A stretch of DNA of 64,000 nucleotides from Streptomyces sp. Alt3 (GCF_030719215.1 NZ_CP120983.1:7874001-7938000); one strand, 5' to 3'. Positions 34,963-44,313 are shown, numbered from the stretch's first letter. Notes: generated by a model not told the origin, from the letters alone. Program-made: numbers and translations.

Positions 34963-36123
34963 TCACAACAGGTGTCGGCGGTCGACGGCCCCGGCGAGCG
35001 CGGCGTGACCGGAAGGATTGGGGTGCAGGCCGTCACCGCTGTCGAAGGCGGGCCGCATGCGCGAGGGACGCGCGGGATCGCGGAGCGCGGCGTCGAAGTC
35101 GGCGACCGCGTCGAACAGACGGCCCGTGCGCACCGCGCGGTTGATGCGCTGCCGCACCTCGTCGAGCTCCGGTGTCCAACGGGTCCAGCCCTCGAACGGG
35201 GTGACGGTCGAGCCGACGATCCTCAGCCCCGCGCCCCGGGCCCGCAGCACCAGCTGGCGGAATCCGTCCAGGACGAGCGAGGGGTCCGTCTGGGCAGGCG
35301 GCTGCTGGAGGTCGTTGACGCCGAGCTGGACCAGCACGGTACGCAGACCGGGCAGCGCGAGGACGTCACGGTCGAACCGCGACTGCCCGCCGGGCCCGAA
35401 CCGGGCGTCGTCCAGCAGCAGCCTGTTGCCGCTGACGCCGAGGTCGGCCACGGCCGATCCGGGAAGCCGCCGGGCCAACTGGTCCGGCCAGCGCAGATCG
35501 GCGTCGTCGGGCGTGCCGACCCCCTCGGAGATCGAGTCGCCGAGCACGGCGACGACGGGCCCGTGGGCGCCCGTCACCTCCACGCCCGTCAGGAGGAACA
35601 CCGAGGTGGTGCGCACCCCGTCCACGCTGTGCGAGGCATGCGTGTTGCGGTGGAAGGACAACGGCCCCGTGGGGCCCGGCAGCCGGGTCTCCACCGTCAG
35701 CGCGGACCCGTCCGTGGCGCGCAGTCCGTCGACCGGGTCGCTGGTCAGGGACGCGCCGGCGGCCAGCCACGCCTGCCGCCGTCCGCCGAACGTCACGGGG
35801 CGCCCTCCGGCGGTCACCGGTCCGACCAGCACCGGCATGGTCCCGAAGGCGTGGCCGTACCTCAGCCGTACCCGGCCACCCGCCGAGAGGCGCACGGTCG
35901 CGGTGAACACCCCGTCGGTCAGCCCGGCGGACGCCACCGTGTCCGTCGCGGTGGGCGCGGTCTGTGCCGTCGCCCAGGACGTGACCCAGGATCCGGCGGG
36001 ACCCCGGTCGCCCGGTCCGCCGTCGGGCTGCGCGGCACGCGCGCCGGGAGCCGTCACCGCGACCGCGGTCACTCCCGCGGCGGCTGTCAGTACCCCGCGT
36101 CTCGCGGGCCCCCGGACGGTCAC
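34963..36123 (-). CDS. exported SGNH/GDSL hydrolase (putative polysaccharide deacetylase/esterase)
   Basis: A 386-residue protein starting at GTG 36123 inside the previous stop (four-base overlap). A twin-arginine signal (RGPARRGVLTAAAG to PGARAAQ) covers about 35 residues. A beta-rich N-terminal domain (residues 45-185) precedes the SGNH core: VVAVLGDSISEGVG holds the nucleophile Ser, LGVSGNRLLLD the Gly, LVQLGVNDLQQ the Asn and GDGLHPNPSGH the Asp/His pair. Such enzymes remove acyl groups from exported or cell-wall polysaccharides. In this operon it likely de-acetylates the polymer outside the cell. Confidence 0.88.
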   Translation of the reverse strand: MTVRGPARRGVLTAAAGVTAVAVTAPGARAAQPDGGPGDRGPAGSWVTSWATAQTAPTATDTVASAGLTDGVFTATVRLSAGGRVRLRYGHAFGTMPVLVGPVTAGGRPVTFGGRRQAWLAAGASLTSDPVDGLRATDGSALTVETRLPGPTGPLSFHRNTHASHSVDGVRTTSVFLLTGVEVTGAHGPVVAVLGDSISEGVGTPDDADLRWPDQLARRLPGSAVADLGVSGNRLLLDDARFGPGGQSRFDRDVLALPGLRTVLVQLGVNDLQQPPAQTDPSLVLDGFRQLVLRARGAGLRIVGSTVTPFEGWTRWTPELDEVRQRINRAVRTGRLFDAVADFDAALRDPARPSRMRPAFDSGDGLHPNPSGHAALAGAVDRRHLL

Positions 36124-37199
36124 TGCGGGCACTCCCCGGTCGGGTCGTAGTCGTCGGCGTAGGTGCCGACCGCGTCGCCACCGGTGTTCCCGCTCATGGT
36201 GTTGGTGCACACCGGGCCCTGTGGGGTGCGCATGAACTTGATGCCACCGCCCGCGTTGCCGGTAACGGTGTTGCCGTACACGCTCGTGTCGATGCCGTCG
36301 GTCGCGGTGTCACCGCCGAGGCGTACACCTGCGCCCACGTTGTCGTGCACGGTGTTGTAGCGGAATATGTTGCCGCTGCCGCGAGCGTCGAGCCCGCCGG
36401 AACTCGGGTCCTTCTGACCGCTGCAGTCGTTGTACTCGACGTAGTTGTTCGTCGAGTTCTCCTTCACGTCCACGCACTCGTTGCCCCGGGTGACGATCGT
36501 GTTGTGGTGGATGCGGTTGTTCCTGCTGACGTCGGCCGCCGCGTCCGGGGCGCCGTTCGCGCCCTGCTGTTCGGGAGCCGTACCGAGGTAGATCCCCTCG
36601 CCGTTCTTGCCCCCGCCGCCGAACTTGAAGTCGGCCACCCCGCAGTCGGAGACGGTGTTGTCGTCGACCTCCGCGCCCGTGACGAGGTAGCGCAGTCGCA
36701 GACATTCGTCCGCGGCGTTCTTCAGCGTCATCCCGGTGATCCGCAGGGCGCCCACCCCGTTGCCGGGGGTCGTGCTCATGACGTAGACCAGCTTGAGCCG
36801 GTACCCCGCGACGTCGTCGGCCGAGCCGTGCAGGCCGTCGACGGTGAAGCCGCTCAGCGTCGTCGAGTCGTGGCGCACCTGGATGATCCTGCTGTCGCCC
36901 GCACCCTTCACCACCGCGTTCGACGGTCCGGTGATCGTGACGCCGGGGCGCGTGGTGACGACGTCCTGCCGGTACGTGCCGGCCGCGAGATGGACCACCG
37001 CGCCCGTGGGCGCGAGGTCCAGCGCCTTCTGGATCGTGGCGAGCGGCGCACCCGTCGACGTACCGGCGGCGGAGTCGCTCCCGGACGGCGAGACGTAGTA
37101 CGCGGTGGCCGCCTCGGCCGCGGGGGAGGGCGTGGCGAGGAGGAGCGGGGTGCCGGCGGTGAGCGCGGCGACCAGGGCGGAACGCAGTGGACGGCTCAT
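36120..37199 (-). CDS. secreted right-handed beta-helix protein (pectate-lyase-like)
   Basis: A 359-residue secreted protein from ATG 37199 with AAGGAGG upstream. The Sec signal peptide is residues 1-30 (ending AAEAATA). The mature N-terminus YYVSPSGSDSAAGTST and TIQKALDLAPTGAVVHLAAGTYRQ is typical of parallel beta-helix polysaccharide lyases and epimerases (DUF1565, PL6/PL9-like). Repeating N-rich turns (NNRIHHNTIV, NNYVEYNDC, GNIFRYNTVHDN, SVYGNTVTGN) mark successive coils. The catalytic family is not certain. It overlaps its upstream gene by ATGA and its downstream gene by GTGA. Confidence 0.87.
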   Translation of the reverse strand: MSRPLRSALVAALTAGTPLLLATPSPAAEAATAYYVSPSGSDSAAGTSTGAPLATIQKALDLAPTGAVVHLAAGTYRQDVVTTRPGVTITGPSNAVVKGAGDSRIIQVRHDSTTLSGFTVDGLHGSADDVAGYRLKLVYVMSTTPGNGVGALRITGMTLKNAADECLRLRYLVTGAEVDDNTVSDCGVADFKFGGGGKNGEGIYLGTAPEQQGANGAPDAAADVSRNNRIHHNTIVTRGNECVDVKENSTNNYVEYNDCSGQKDPSSGGLDARGSGNIFRYNTVHDNVGAGVRLGGDTATDGIDTSVYGNTVTGNAGGGIKFMRTPQGPVCTNTMSGNTGGDAVGTYADDYDPTGECPQ

Positions 37200-37798
37200 G
37201 AGGTGTGCCTCCTTGGATCGGCGAAGGACAGAGCGAGCAGTACGGGGACACTGGGGCCCAGCAGCAGCGGCCCCAGCGGTACGACGAGGGAGATGAGCAC
37301 GGCGGACACCACGGCGCCGAGCAGCGCGGTGCCCCGTGCGGGGGACCCGAAACCGAGCGCGAGCGCGCCGGCCGTCCAGGTGCGGACCGACCCTTCGGGG
37401 GTCCGGCCCGCCTCCGCGGCCAGAGCGACGTGGTGGATGCCGAGAGCGGCCGCGATTCCGAGCTGCGCGGCGAGCACGACGAAGGTCCAGGGCTCCGGAC
37501 GCCCCAGCAGATGGACGATGTTCACGGTGAGGACGACCGCGGCCGCCGTGGAGAGCAGACCGTGACGCCACAGCGCCCGCCAGTAGCGGGGGAAGGCGGC
37601 GAAGGTGTTCGCGAACACGCGGCTGTCCCCCTCCGCCCGCCAGAGCTGAAGGGCGTGCCCCATCGCGGCCAGTGCGGGCAGCCAGGTCACCGCGCCCAGG
37701 GACAGCACCGAGCACGCCGCGCCGGCGGCTGCGGGGAAGGCGACGAACTCCAGCCTGCGCAGCAGCGCCGTCCCGCCGGACGGGAGGATTGCCTGCAT
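37196..37798 (-). CDS. DUF624 (YesL-like) membrane protein
   Basis: A 200-residue integral membrane protein with about five hydrophobic segments, for example LEFVAFPAAAGAACSVLSLGAVTWLPALAA, LLSTAAAVVLTVNIVHLL and TFVVLAAQLGIAAALGIHHVAL. DUF624 proteins such as YesL are regularly encoded next to carbohydrate ABC transporters and lyases in Gram-positive bacteria; their role is unknown but probably linked to uptake. ATG 37798 follows AGGAAAGG and lies two bases after the upstream stop; its own stop overlaps the beta-helix start. Presence here supports an oligosaccharide-import function for the locus. Confidence 0.8.
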   Translation of the reverse strand: MQAILPSGGTALLRRLEFVAFPAAAGAACSVLSLGAVTWLPALAAMGHALQLWRAEGDSRVFANTFAAFPRYWRALWRHGLLSTAAAVVLTVNIVHLLGRPEPWTFVVLAAQLGIAAALGIHHVALAAEAGRTPEGSVRTWTAGALALGFGSPARGTALLGAVVSAVLISLVVPLGPLLLGPSVPVLLALSFADPRRHTS

Positions 37799-37800
37799 GG

Positions 37801-39834
37801 TCAGCCGACCTTTCCTGTGTACGGTTCGGACACGTCGAGGAGGACGCGGCCGTCGACCTCCAGGCGGGTGCACCCCACCGTGTACGGCGTCCCGTCCGGG
37901 CCCAGCAGCACGGCCGCGGCGTGCGCGTCCACCGCTTCCGTGCGGACTCGCCGGCCGACGGGGGACAGGAGGACGGTCTCCCGGGTGTCCGTGAAGCGGA
38001 CCCCGAACCCCTCGTCGCAGGTGATCCGCTCACCGCGCGGTGATCCGGCCGGTGATCCGCCCGGCGGTCCGTCAGGCGGCCCGCCCGGTGATCCGCCCGG
38101 CGTGAGCGCGGTGAGGAAGGCTCCCTCGGCGGACCGCGGGGTCGTCGCACGCAGCGTGTGCAGCGTGCGGGTCAGACGCAGCTCCGGCGTACTGGACGTC
38201 GGATTGGCCTCGACCTCGGTGACCTCGCAGCCGACCGCGGCGTCGGAGGGCGCGAACCGCTGGAGGAGTGCCGTGGCCTTCCCCGACCTGATGAGCGCTT
38301 CGCCGCCGGGACCGAGCTCCGCCGGACGGTCGGTCTGGAGGAGGAACGTCCACGCACGTTCCTCCTCCGCCTCCGCCAGGTCGAGCAGGACGAGCCTCCC
38401 GGACGGTGTGAACACCAGGGTCCGGTCCAGGCGCCGGAGGCCGAGCGCGGGGTCGTACATCGCAGCGATCTCCGCGGTGGCATGGGCCCAGCCGCCCTCG
38501 GCGTCCGCCAGCACGTCGCGCTGTCCGGCCTGCCGCTCGTACGGGATGCCCTCGTAGACGTGGTAGCGGTCCTCGTCCGCGTACCCCTGGCCGTCCACCA
38601 GCAGGAGATTGTGGTGGGCCGCCCGCTTGCGGTTGCTGTAGCCCTCGTCGACGGCGAGGAACTCCCCCTGCGCGACCAGCACGAACGAACCGGAGTCCGG
38701 GTGGTGGTGCCCCTGGTTCAGGGTCTCCCACCCCAGCTCCGCCCGGTGCTTCGCCGATGTCTCCCACGCCGTGCGACCGCCACCGGGACTCGCCTTGAAC
38801 GACACCAGCGTGGCGTCGTCGTCCCAGCCGGTGCGGGCCGTGAGCAGCCCGAGGTCCGGGAAGAACGCATGGGTCTCCGTCGGCCGGGCCGCCTCCACGG
38901 ACGGGTCGTACCAGAGGTACTCCAGATAGGCCTCCGGCAGGATGCCGGGCCGTACCCCGCTCTCCGCGGCCTCCTGCCACAGCAGTTCGCCCGAGGCGAG
39001 GTCGCCCATCCACTGCGCCTCCGCGATGCCGTACTGCGCCGCGAGCCGGTAGTACAGGCCGGCGCTGTGCCCGCTGCGCCGGTCGTGGCAGTCACCGTGG
39101 TCGACATTGAACGCGAAGCCGGGCGCCGTCTGGTGGAGCCGGTAGCGGAACGTCGACGACAGGAAGCCGCCGCGTCCCCACCAGTCGATGCCCTCGGCCT
39201 CCTGGAGCAGATCGAGATGGATCGCCAGGAACGGCACACCGTAGCGCCAGTACACGACACCCTCGGCGTGCGAACCGTCCTGCGGCATCAGGTCCAGGAC
39301 CGTGCCCAGGTTGTCCCTGGCGCGCTCGGTCCACTCCTCCTTGCCCAGCACGTAGCCGGCCGTCGCCAGACCCGCGTGACAGATCCAGTTGTGGTTCTGC
39401 CAGTACGACGACGACCACCAGCTGCCCTCGCTCGCCACCGCGAACTCGTACATCCTGCGGCCCTGGAGCAGCAGCTTGTAGCGGAGCAGCGCCCTTGTCC
39501 CGTCCGGGAGTTCGTCACCGATCCACCGGTAGGCGAGGGAGAGGTGGTGCAGCAGCCAGCCCGCGTCCAGATCGTGGTCCGGCATATGGGCGCGGCCCCA
39601 GTGCGGCAGCCGTACCGCGGCCTCGATCCAGCGCCGGCTCTCGTCCAGATGCGCGCGGTCGCCGGTGGTGCGGTACGCCAGAGCCGGGTTGGACGCCGCG
39701 GGGCCGAGCCAGGTGACGCTCGCCAGGGGGTGCGTGCGGGGCGGGGTGAGGCCGCGGTGACGTGCGGCCTCCTCCCGCAGCCGGAGTTCCTGTGCGGGGC
39801 GCGGCCCGGGAGGCGGAGTGGCGGAGAGCAGCAC
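37801..39834 (-). CDS. heparinase II/III-type polysaccharide lyase (first of two)
   Basis: A 677-residue protein with GTG start at 39834 after GGGGAG. It lacks a signal peptide, so it is probably cytoplasmic. The alpha-toroid half contains SYWQNHNWICHAGLATAGYVLG (Asn/His pair) and DVGD-like VDHGDCHDRRSGHS; the beta-sandwich half has TLNQGHHHPDSGSFVLVAQGEFLAVDEGYSNRK, the heparinase II/III signature. Family members cleave heparin, heparan or alginate oligomers, often exolytically. A Gly/Pro/Ser repeat (residues about 578-600) interrupts the C-terminal sheet. With the next lyase it likely degrades imported oligomers to monomers. Confidence 0.87.
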   Translation of the reverse strand: MLLSATPPPGPRPAQELRLREEAARHRGLTPPRTHPLASVTWLGPAASNPALAYRTTGDRAHLDESRRWIEAAVRLPHWGRAHMPDHDLDAGWLLHHLSLAYRWIGDELPDGTRALLRYKLLLQGRRMYEFAVASEGSWWSSSYWQNHNWICHAGLATAGYVLGKEEWTERARDNLGTVLDLMPQDGSHAEGVVYWRYGVPFLAIHLDLLQEAEGIDWWGRGGFLSSTFRYRLHQTAPGFAFNVDHGDCHDRRSGHSAGLYYRLAAQYGIAEAQWMGDLASGELLWQEAAESGVRPGILPEAYLEYLWYDPSVEAARPTETHAFFPDLGLLTARTGWDDDATLVSFKASPGGGRTAWETSAKHRAELGWETLNQGHHHPDSGSFVLVAQGEFLAVDEGYSNRKRAAHHNLLLVDGQGYADEDRYHVYEGIPYERQAGQRDVLADAEGGWAHATAEIAAMYDPALGLRRLDRTLVFTPSGRLVLLDLAEAEEERAWTFLLQTDRPAELGPGGEALIRSGKATALLQRFAPSDAAVGCEVTEVEANPTSSTPELRLTRTLHTLRATTPRSAEGAFLTALTPGGSPGGPPDGPPGGSPAGSPRGERITCDEGFGVRFTDTRETVLLSPVGRRVRTEAVDAHAAAVLLGPDGTPYTVGCTRLEVDGRVLLDVSEPYTGKVG
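38040..38105 (-). repeat. imperfect 15-base tandem repeat inside the lyase gene
   Basis: Units close to GGTGATCCGCCCGGC, about four to five copies, encode the GGSPGGPPDGPPGG linker of the 677-residue lyase. In-frame length variation between strains would be expected. Confidence 0.6.
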
Positions 39835-39837
39835 GGA

Positions 39838-41625
39838 TCAGCTCCCCGTCCCGAAACACGCTGCGGAACCGTCCGCCAGCTCCACCGTCAGCTCCTCGCC
39901 GTCGAGTCGTACCCCGGTCACCGCGGGGCCCGCGGAGGAGGCCTGGTACACCGAGGCGAACGTGATCCGCTCGGCCTCGGCCGTGAAGTCGACCCAGGTG
40001 CGGGTGCGCTGAGGATCGTCCGCCGGGCCGGGACCCGGCCGCGAGAACGGGCGCACCTCCACCCCGGGCGTGTGGGTGTGCCAGCCGTGCAGTGACTCGT
40101 CGCCGTACCAGGTGGTGCGTACCGGCCCGGTGGCCTGCTGCTGGACGTCCAGAGCGGTCCCAGGGCGCAGCTGGCCGGTGACGCGGCGCGCCTGCGGGCC
40201 CGTCACGCTCAGCAGGTCCACCAGGTAGCAGTCGCCCGCCACGACCCTGCGCACCGCACGCACGCCCTCGTACGCGGTGGTGACCTCGGCGGTCACCGAG
40301 CGGTCGTCCGACGCCAGGAGCACGCCTTCGCACTCCGCCTGCTCCGCTCCGTCGACACGGAACGCCGGATGCGCCTCGGTCGACGCGTACAGATCCCGGA
40401 ACTCGGCGTGCGCGTACGGAACCTGACCTGGATCCGGCTGCCACGGGGTCGTGGACCCGTACAGATAGAGCGACAGTTTGTCGCGGTGTCCGTGCGAGCC
40501 GCCGTGCGGGCCGAAGTCCAGCAGGGCGTGGATGCCCGCCACGCGCACCACCCCGTAGCCGGCCGCCGGGAAGACGGTGACCCCGCCGGGCGCCGCGCGC
40601 CGGGGCAGCGGCGGTCCCGCGAACCAGCCCTCCAGCTCACGGTCCAGTCCGTCGTCGTACGCGCCGAGCTCCTCCCGGGCCCGAGACGCGACCGCGTCCA
40701 ACCCCTCCGCGGGCACCAACTGCTGAGCCAGAGAGACCAGTTCGAGCCACTCCAGGGCGAGCGGATTACGCAGGTACGGGCCGTCGTGCAACGCGGGCAG
40801 CAGGCCGCCCGGAGTCGCGACAGCGGCCAGCACATCCGTCATCCCGGCCAGTACGCCGGCCACGTCGGAGGGGACCGAGGCCGGGTCCGCGGATCGCAGC
40901 GCCAGCAGCGCCGCCCGCAGCACGAAGCCGTGGTAGTAGGTGCTGCCCTCCCACTCCCAGCCGTCCTCGGCGACGGCCACCCGCAGATGCGCGTACAGCC
41001 CGTGCTCGCCCTCCAGCCACTGCTTCGCGCCGTCCCACTCCAGACCGCGGGCAGCCGACGCGGCACGGCTCGTGGACGCGCCGGCCGCGTTCAGCCAGGC
41101 GGTGTAGTTGGACGCCAGCTGACCCCGGCCGGTCAGCACACCCCTGGCATCGAGCGCCGCCCGTTCCAGGTCGTCCAGCAGCGGCAGGACCGCCGCCAGG
41201 CCGTCGGTTCCGTCCTCGGCCAGCGTGATCACGGTGTGCCCGATGTTCACCGCCCAGATGGCGTCGGTCAGTGCCTGGTGGAAGAGCCTGCCGCGCAGCA
41301 TCCAGCCCTGCGCCTCGCCGTGCCGCTCCGTGCCGAGGGACGCGTACAGGCCGGAGTACTCGACGAGCCGCGCCACTGCCTCCGTCCGCCCGCCACGGTG
41401 GGCGAGCACCCGCAGATGCCGCGCCCAGGCCTGGTGCGACAGCACCGTCCACGCGCCGCGCACCGCCGGGGTGTCCACCCGGCAGCCGCGTCCGCACCGT
41501 GCACCGCCCTCGGGAAAGACACCGGAGAGCAGGTCACCGTGATCGGGCTCCACGCCGTGCGCCGGGCAGACGTACGCGTGCCACCAGCCGCCCCGCTCCT
41601 GCGGGATCCGCCTCAACGCGGCCAT
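39838..41625 (-). CDS. heparinase II/III-type polysaccharide lyase (second, oligo-uronide-lyase-like)
   Basis: A 595-residue protein from ATG 41625, which overlaps the SDR stop by 13 bases. There is no signal peptide. The N-terminus GGWWHAYVCPAHG resembles exolytic PL15/PL17-like oligoalginate and heparinase-III-like lyases, and the key motif LLDFGPHGGSHGHRDKLSLYLYG supplies the catalytic His. The Tyr of the GYGVVRV strand is the likely acid. These enzymes release unsaturated uronate monomers from chain ends. Unlike its neighbour it keeps the HGGxHGHxDKL form. It is followed three bases later by the first lyase. Confidence 0.88.
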   Translation of the reverse strand: MAALRRIPQERGGWWHAYVCPAHGVEPDHGDLLSGVFPEGGARCGRGCRVDTPAVRGAWTVLSHQAWARHLRVLAHRGGRTEAVARLVEYSGLYASLGTERHGEAQGWMLRGRLFHQALTDAIWAVNIGHTVITLAEDGTDGLAAVLPLLDDLERAALDARGVLTGRGQLASNYTAWLNAAGASTSRAASAARGLEWDGAKQWLEGEHGLYAHLRVAVAEDGWEWEGSTYYHGFVLRAALLALRSADPASVPSDVAGVLAGMTDVLAAVATPGGLLPALHDGPYLRNPLALEWLELVSLAQQLVPAEGLDAVASRAREELGAYDDGLDRELEGWFAGPPLPRRAAPGGVTVFPAAGYGVVRVAGIHALLDFGPHGGSHGHRDKLSLYLYGSTTPWQPDPGQVPYAHAEFRDLYASTEAHPAFRVDGAEQAECEGVLLASDDRSVTAEVTTAYEGVRAVRRVVAGDCYLVDLLSVTGPQARRVTGQLRPGTALDVQQQATGPVRTTWYGDESLHGWHTHTPGVEVRPFSRPGPGPADDPQRTRTWVDFTAEAERITFASVYQASSAGPAVTGVRLDGEELTVELADGSAACFGTGS

Positions 41626-42377
41626 ACGCCACCGTCGATGTCCACCGTGGTCGCGGTGAGGAATCCCGAGGCGGGCGAGGCCAGGTGGACGACGGCGTGG
41701 GCGACGTCCTGCGGCGTGCCGGCCCGGCCGACCGGGATACCCGCCTCCATGGCCTCCTGCGCCGGAACGGCCGTGAACGTGTCGTGGAACGCGGTGCCCT
41801 TGATGAAGCCGGGGGCGACCGTGTTGACCGTGATGCCCGTCCCGGCGAGCTCCTTCGCGAGCCCCTTGGTGAAGCCCCGGACGCCGGCCTTGGCGGCGGC
41901 GTACGCGACCGAGCCGGGCCCGCCGCCGTTGTGCGCGGCCAGCGAGGACATCGTGATGATGCGTCCGGCGGAGGACTGCGTCAGATACGGCAGAGCGGCC
42001 CGCACCGTGCGGAACGCCGACGTCAGATTGGTGGAGAGGACCCGCTCGAAGTGGTCGTCCGACATCTCGGCTATCTTCTCGCGGCCGATCAGATGGCCCG
42101 CGTTGCAGACCAGGACGTCCAGGCCGCCGAGGAATCCGGTGGCCTCCTCGACCAGCAGGTCCACCTCCCCGGTCACGGTCACGTCGGCCCGGAACGCCTT
42201 GGCCCTGCGGCCGAGCGCCTCGACGGCGGAGACGGTCCTCGCCGCCTCGTCCGCGGAGGAGTTGTAGTGGACGGCGACGTCGGCGCCGGCCTCGGCCAGG
42301 GCGACGGCGATGGCCCGGCCGATGCCGTGGCCCGCCCCCGTGACGAGCGCGCGGGAGCCGTTGAGATCAGCAGACAT
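41613..42377 (-). CDS. SDR family oxidoreductase, possibly a keto-uronate reductase
   Basis: A 254-residue classical short-chain dehydrogenase. It has the cofactor loop TGAGHGIG, NAG motif VLVCNAGHLIG, catalytic Ser in TMSSLAAHNG, Tyr-x-x-x-Lys in VAYAAAKAGV and the ending DIDGGVWPR. In alginate and other uronate pathways an SDR reduces the open-chain product 4-deoxy-5-hexoseulose uronate to 2-keto-3-deoxygluconate. Position between the lyase and permease genes makes that role plausible, but SDR specificity cannot be read from sequence. Confidence 0.85.
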   Translation of the reverse strand: MSADLNGSRALVTGAGHGIGRAIAVALAEAGADVAVHYNSSADEAARTVSAVEALGRRAKAFRADVTVTGEVDLLVEEATGFLGGLDVLVCNAGHLIGREKIAEMSDDHFERVLSTNLTSAFRTVRAALPYLTQSSAGRIITMSSLAAHNGGGPGSVAYAAAKAGVRGFTKGLAKELAGTGITVNTVAPGFIKGTAFHDTFTAVPAQEAMEAGIPVGRAGTPQDVAHAVVHLASPASGFLTATTVDIDGGVWPR

Positions 42378-42422
42378 GGGTGTTGCCCTTTCGGTGACCG
42401 GCCCGCAGCGGGCCGGAACCGG

Positions 42423-43349
42423 TCACTTGAGACCGGCGGTTGCGAAGCCCTGCACGAAGTAGCGCTGGCCGACGAGGAAGAGGACGACCATGGGCAGGGT
42501 GGCGAGCGTGGTGCCCGCCATCAGGAAGTGCCACTGGGTGCCGTTCTCCGTCTTGAAGACGGAGAGCCCCACCTGGATCACCCGCAGGCTGTCCGAATGG
42601 GTCACCAGCAGAGGCCAGAGGAAGTTGTTCCACGAGGATTCGAAGGTCAGCAGTGCCACGGTGATGAAGGCGGGCTTGACCTGCGGCGACATGATCCGGG
42701 CATAGATCCGGAACTCACCGAGCCCGTCGAGCCGGGCGGCCTCCTCCAGCTCCACCGGCAGGTCCAGATAGAACTGCCGGAAGAGGAAGACGGCGAACGG
42801 CGTGACCGCGCCCGGAACGATGAGCGCCCACCAGCTGTCCAGCCAGCCGCTGCCGCCCTGGCCGAAGATGTCGTTCCCGCCGGCCAGCGGCATGAAGCGG
42901 ACGATCAGGAACTCCGGCAGCACCTTGGTGTACGTGGGGATCATCAGGGCCGCGACGAAGAGGTAGAAGATCGTCTCGCTGCCCCGGAACCTGATGCGCG
43001 CCAGCGCGTACCCCGCCATCGACGCCACCAGCACGTTGAGCACGGTGTGGCTGATCGCGATGACGAAGCTGTTGCGGGCGTACGTCGCGAACGGCGCCGC
43101 CTTCAGCGCGTCGACGTAGTTGCCGAACTCCCAGTGCTCCGGCAGCAGTCCGCCGTCCTGCGACGCGATCTCGACCGGGGTCTTGAGCGAGGTGATGACC
43201 ATCCAGGCGAACGGCACCACCATCAGCAGGGAGACGACGGACAGGGACACGTAGAGCGCGATCCGGCCGACGGGGACAGGCCTGCCCTTCGCCGGTGCCT
43301 TCGGTGATCCTGGCGCGGGAACCGGCTTCAGCAGCTCAGTTGTGGCCAC
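42423..43349 (-). CDS. carbohydrate ABC transporter permease (MalG type)
   Basis: A 308-residue CUT1-family permease with six predicted helices, starting at GTG 43349 after GGGAGG. The EAA loop that docks the ATPase reads EAARLDGLGEFRIYARIMSPQ. It overlaps the first permease gene by 14 bases. No ATPase is encoded in the locus; streptomycete CUT1 systems share MsiK. Together with the MalF-type partner it forms the channel for oligosaccharide import. Confidence 0.92.
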   Translation of the reverse strand: MATTELLKPVPAPGSPKAPAKGRPVPVGRIALYVSLSVVSLLMVVPFAWMVITSLKTPVEIASQDGGLLPEHWEFGNYVDALKAAPFATYARNSFVIAISHTVLNVLVASMAGYALARIRFRGSETIFYLFVAALMIPTYTKVLPEFLIVRFMPLAGGNDIFGQGGSGWLDSWWALIVPGAVTPFAVFLFRQFYLDLPVELEEAARLDGLGEFRIYARIMSPQVKPAFITVALLTFESSWNNFLWPLLVTHSDSLRVIQVGLSVFKTENGTQWHFLMAGTTLATLPMVVLFLVGQRYFVQGFATAGLK

Positions 43350-44301
43350 GACTGCCTCCCATGATCCGCTTGTTGACCAGGGTGAAGCCCATCAGCAGCA
43401 CGAAGAGCACCAGCGACTGCGCGCTGGCGTAACCGACGCGGAACTCCCGGAAGGCGGACTTGTAGATCTCGTACGTCATCATCGTGGTGCTGTTGGCGGG
43501 GCCGCCGTCGGTCAGGATGTAGATCTGGTCGAAGGACTGGAACGCGCTGATCATCGAGGTGATGAGCACGAAGAACGTCGCCGGCTTCAGCAGCGGCAGC
43601 GTGATCGAGAAGAACTGCCTGACCCTGGACGCCCCGTCCACCGACGCGGCCTCGTACAGCTCCTTCGGCAGGGACTGCAGGGCGGCGAGGTAGATGAGCA
43701 TCTTCATGCCGATGCCCTGCCAGATGCCGACCAGGATCACCGAGGGCAGCGCCCAGGTGGTCGAGGACAGCCAGGCCGGCCCCTCGATGCCGAGGAACGA
43801 CAACAGTGTGTTGAGGAGACCGTTGCTCGGGTTGTAGATCCACAGCCAGACCAGCGCGATGGCGACGGTGGCGGTGACCTGGGGCAGGAACACGGCGGTT
43901 CGGAAGATGCCGCGTGCCTTGAGCCCCGTGTGCAGGGCGAGGGCCACCAGGAGACCGAGCGCCATCCCGAACGGCACGGTGAAGAACGTGTACAGGAGGG
44001 TGTTGACGATGGACTTACGGAAGACCGCGTCGTCCAGCATGTCCCGGAAATTGGCCAGGCCCACGAACTCCGGCGCGGTCAGCACGTCGTACTTGGTGAA
44101 GGCCAGGCCCACCGAGACCACGACCGGAAGACCGATCCACAACGAGGCGTGCAGCAGCGCCGGCGCCACCATGAGCATGCCGGCGCGACGCCGCCGGCGG
44201 CCCGGGCCGGTGGGGACCCGGCCGGTCTGCCGTGGCACCGAGGGCTCAGGAGCGGAAGGGGGCCGTGCGGGCCTGGCCTTCAGTACGGTTGTCGTTCCCA
44301 T
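43336..44301 (-). CDS. carbohydrate ABC transporter permease (MalF type)
   Basis: A 321-residue permease with six helices following a basic, proline-rich N-terminal tail of about 40 residues. The EAA loop is YEAASVDGASRVRQFFSITLPLL, and the ending TLVNKRIMGG is typical. It starts at ATG 44301, 12 bases after the solute-binding-protein stop, and pairs with the MalG-type subunit downstream. Confidence 0.92.
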   Translation of the reverse strand: MGTTTVLKARPARPPSAPEPSVPRQTGRVPTGPGRRRRRAGMLMVAPALLHASLWIGLPVVVSVGLAFTKYDVLTAPEFVGLANFRDMLDDAVFRKSIVNTLLYTFFTVPFGMALGLLVALALHTGLKARGIFRTAVFLPQVTATVAIALVWLWIYNPSNGLLNTLLSFLGIEGPAWLSSTTWALPSVILVGIWQGIGMKMLIYLAALQSLPKELYEAASVDGASRVRQFFSITLPLLKPATFFVLITSMISAFQSFDQIYILTDGGPANSTTMMTYEIYKSAFREFRVGYASAQSLVLFVLLMGFTLVNKRIMGGSRGHN

Positions 44302-44313
44302 GGTGACGGGTCC

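Noticed and set aside
37801..39834. Possible CRISPR-like or minisatellite array at the repeated 15-base units
   Set aside because: The repeats are contiguous without spacers and keep the reading frame of the lyase.
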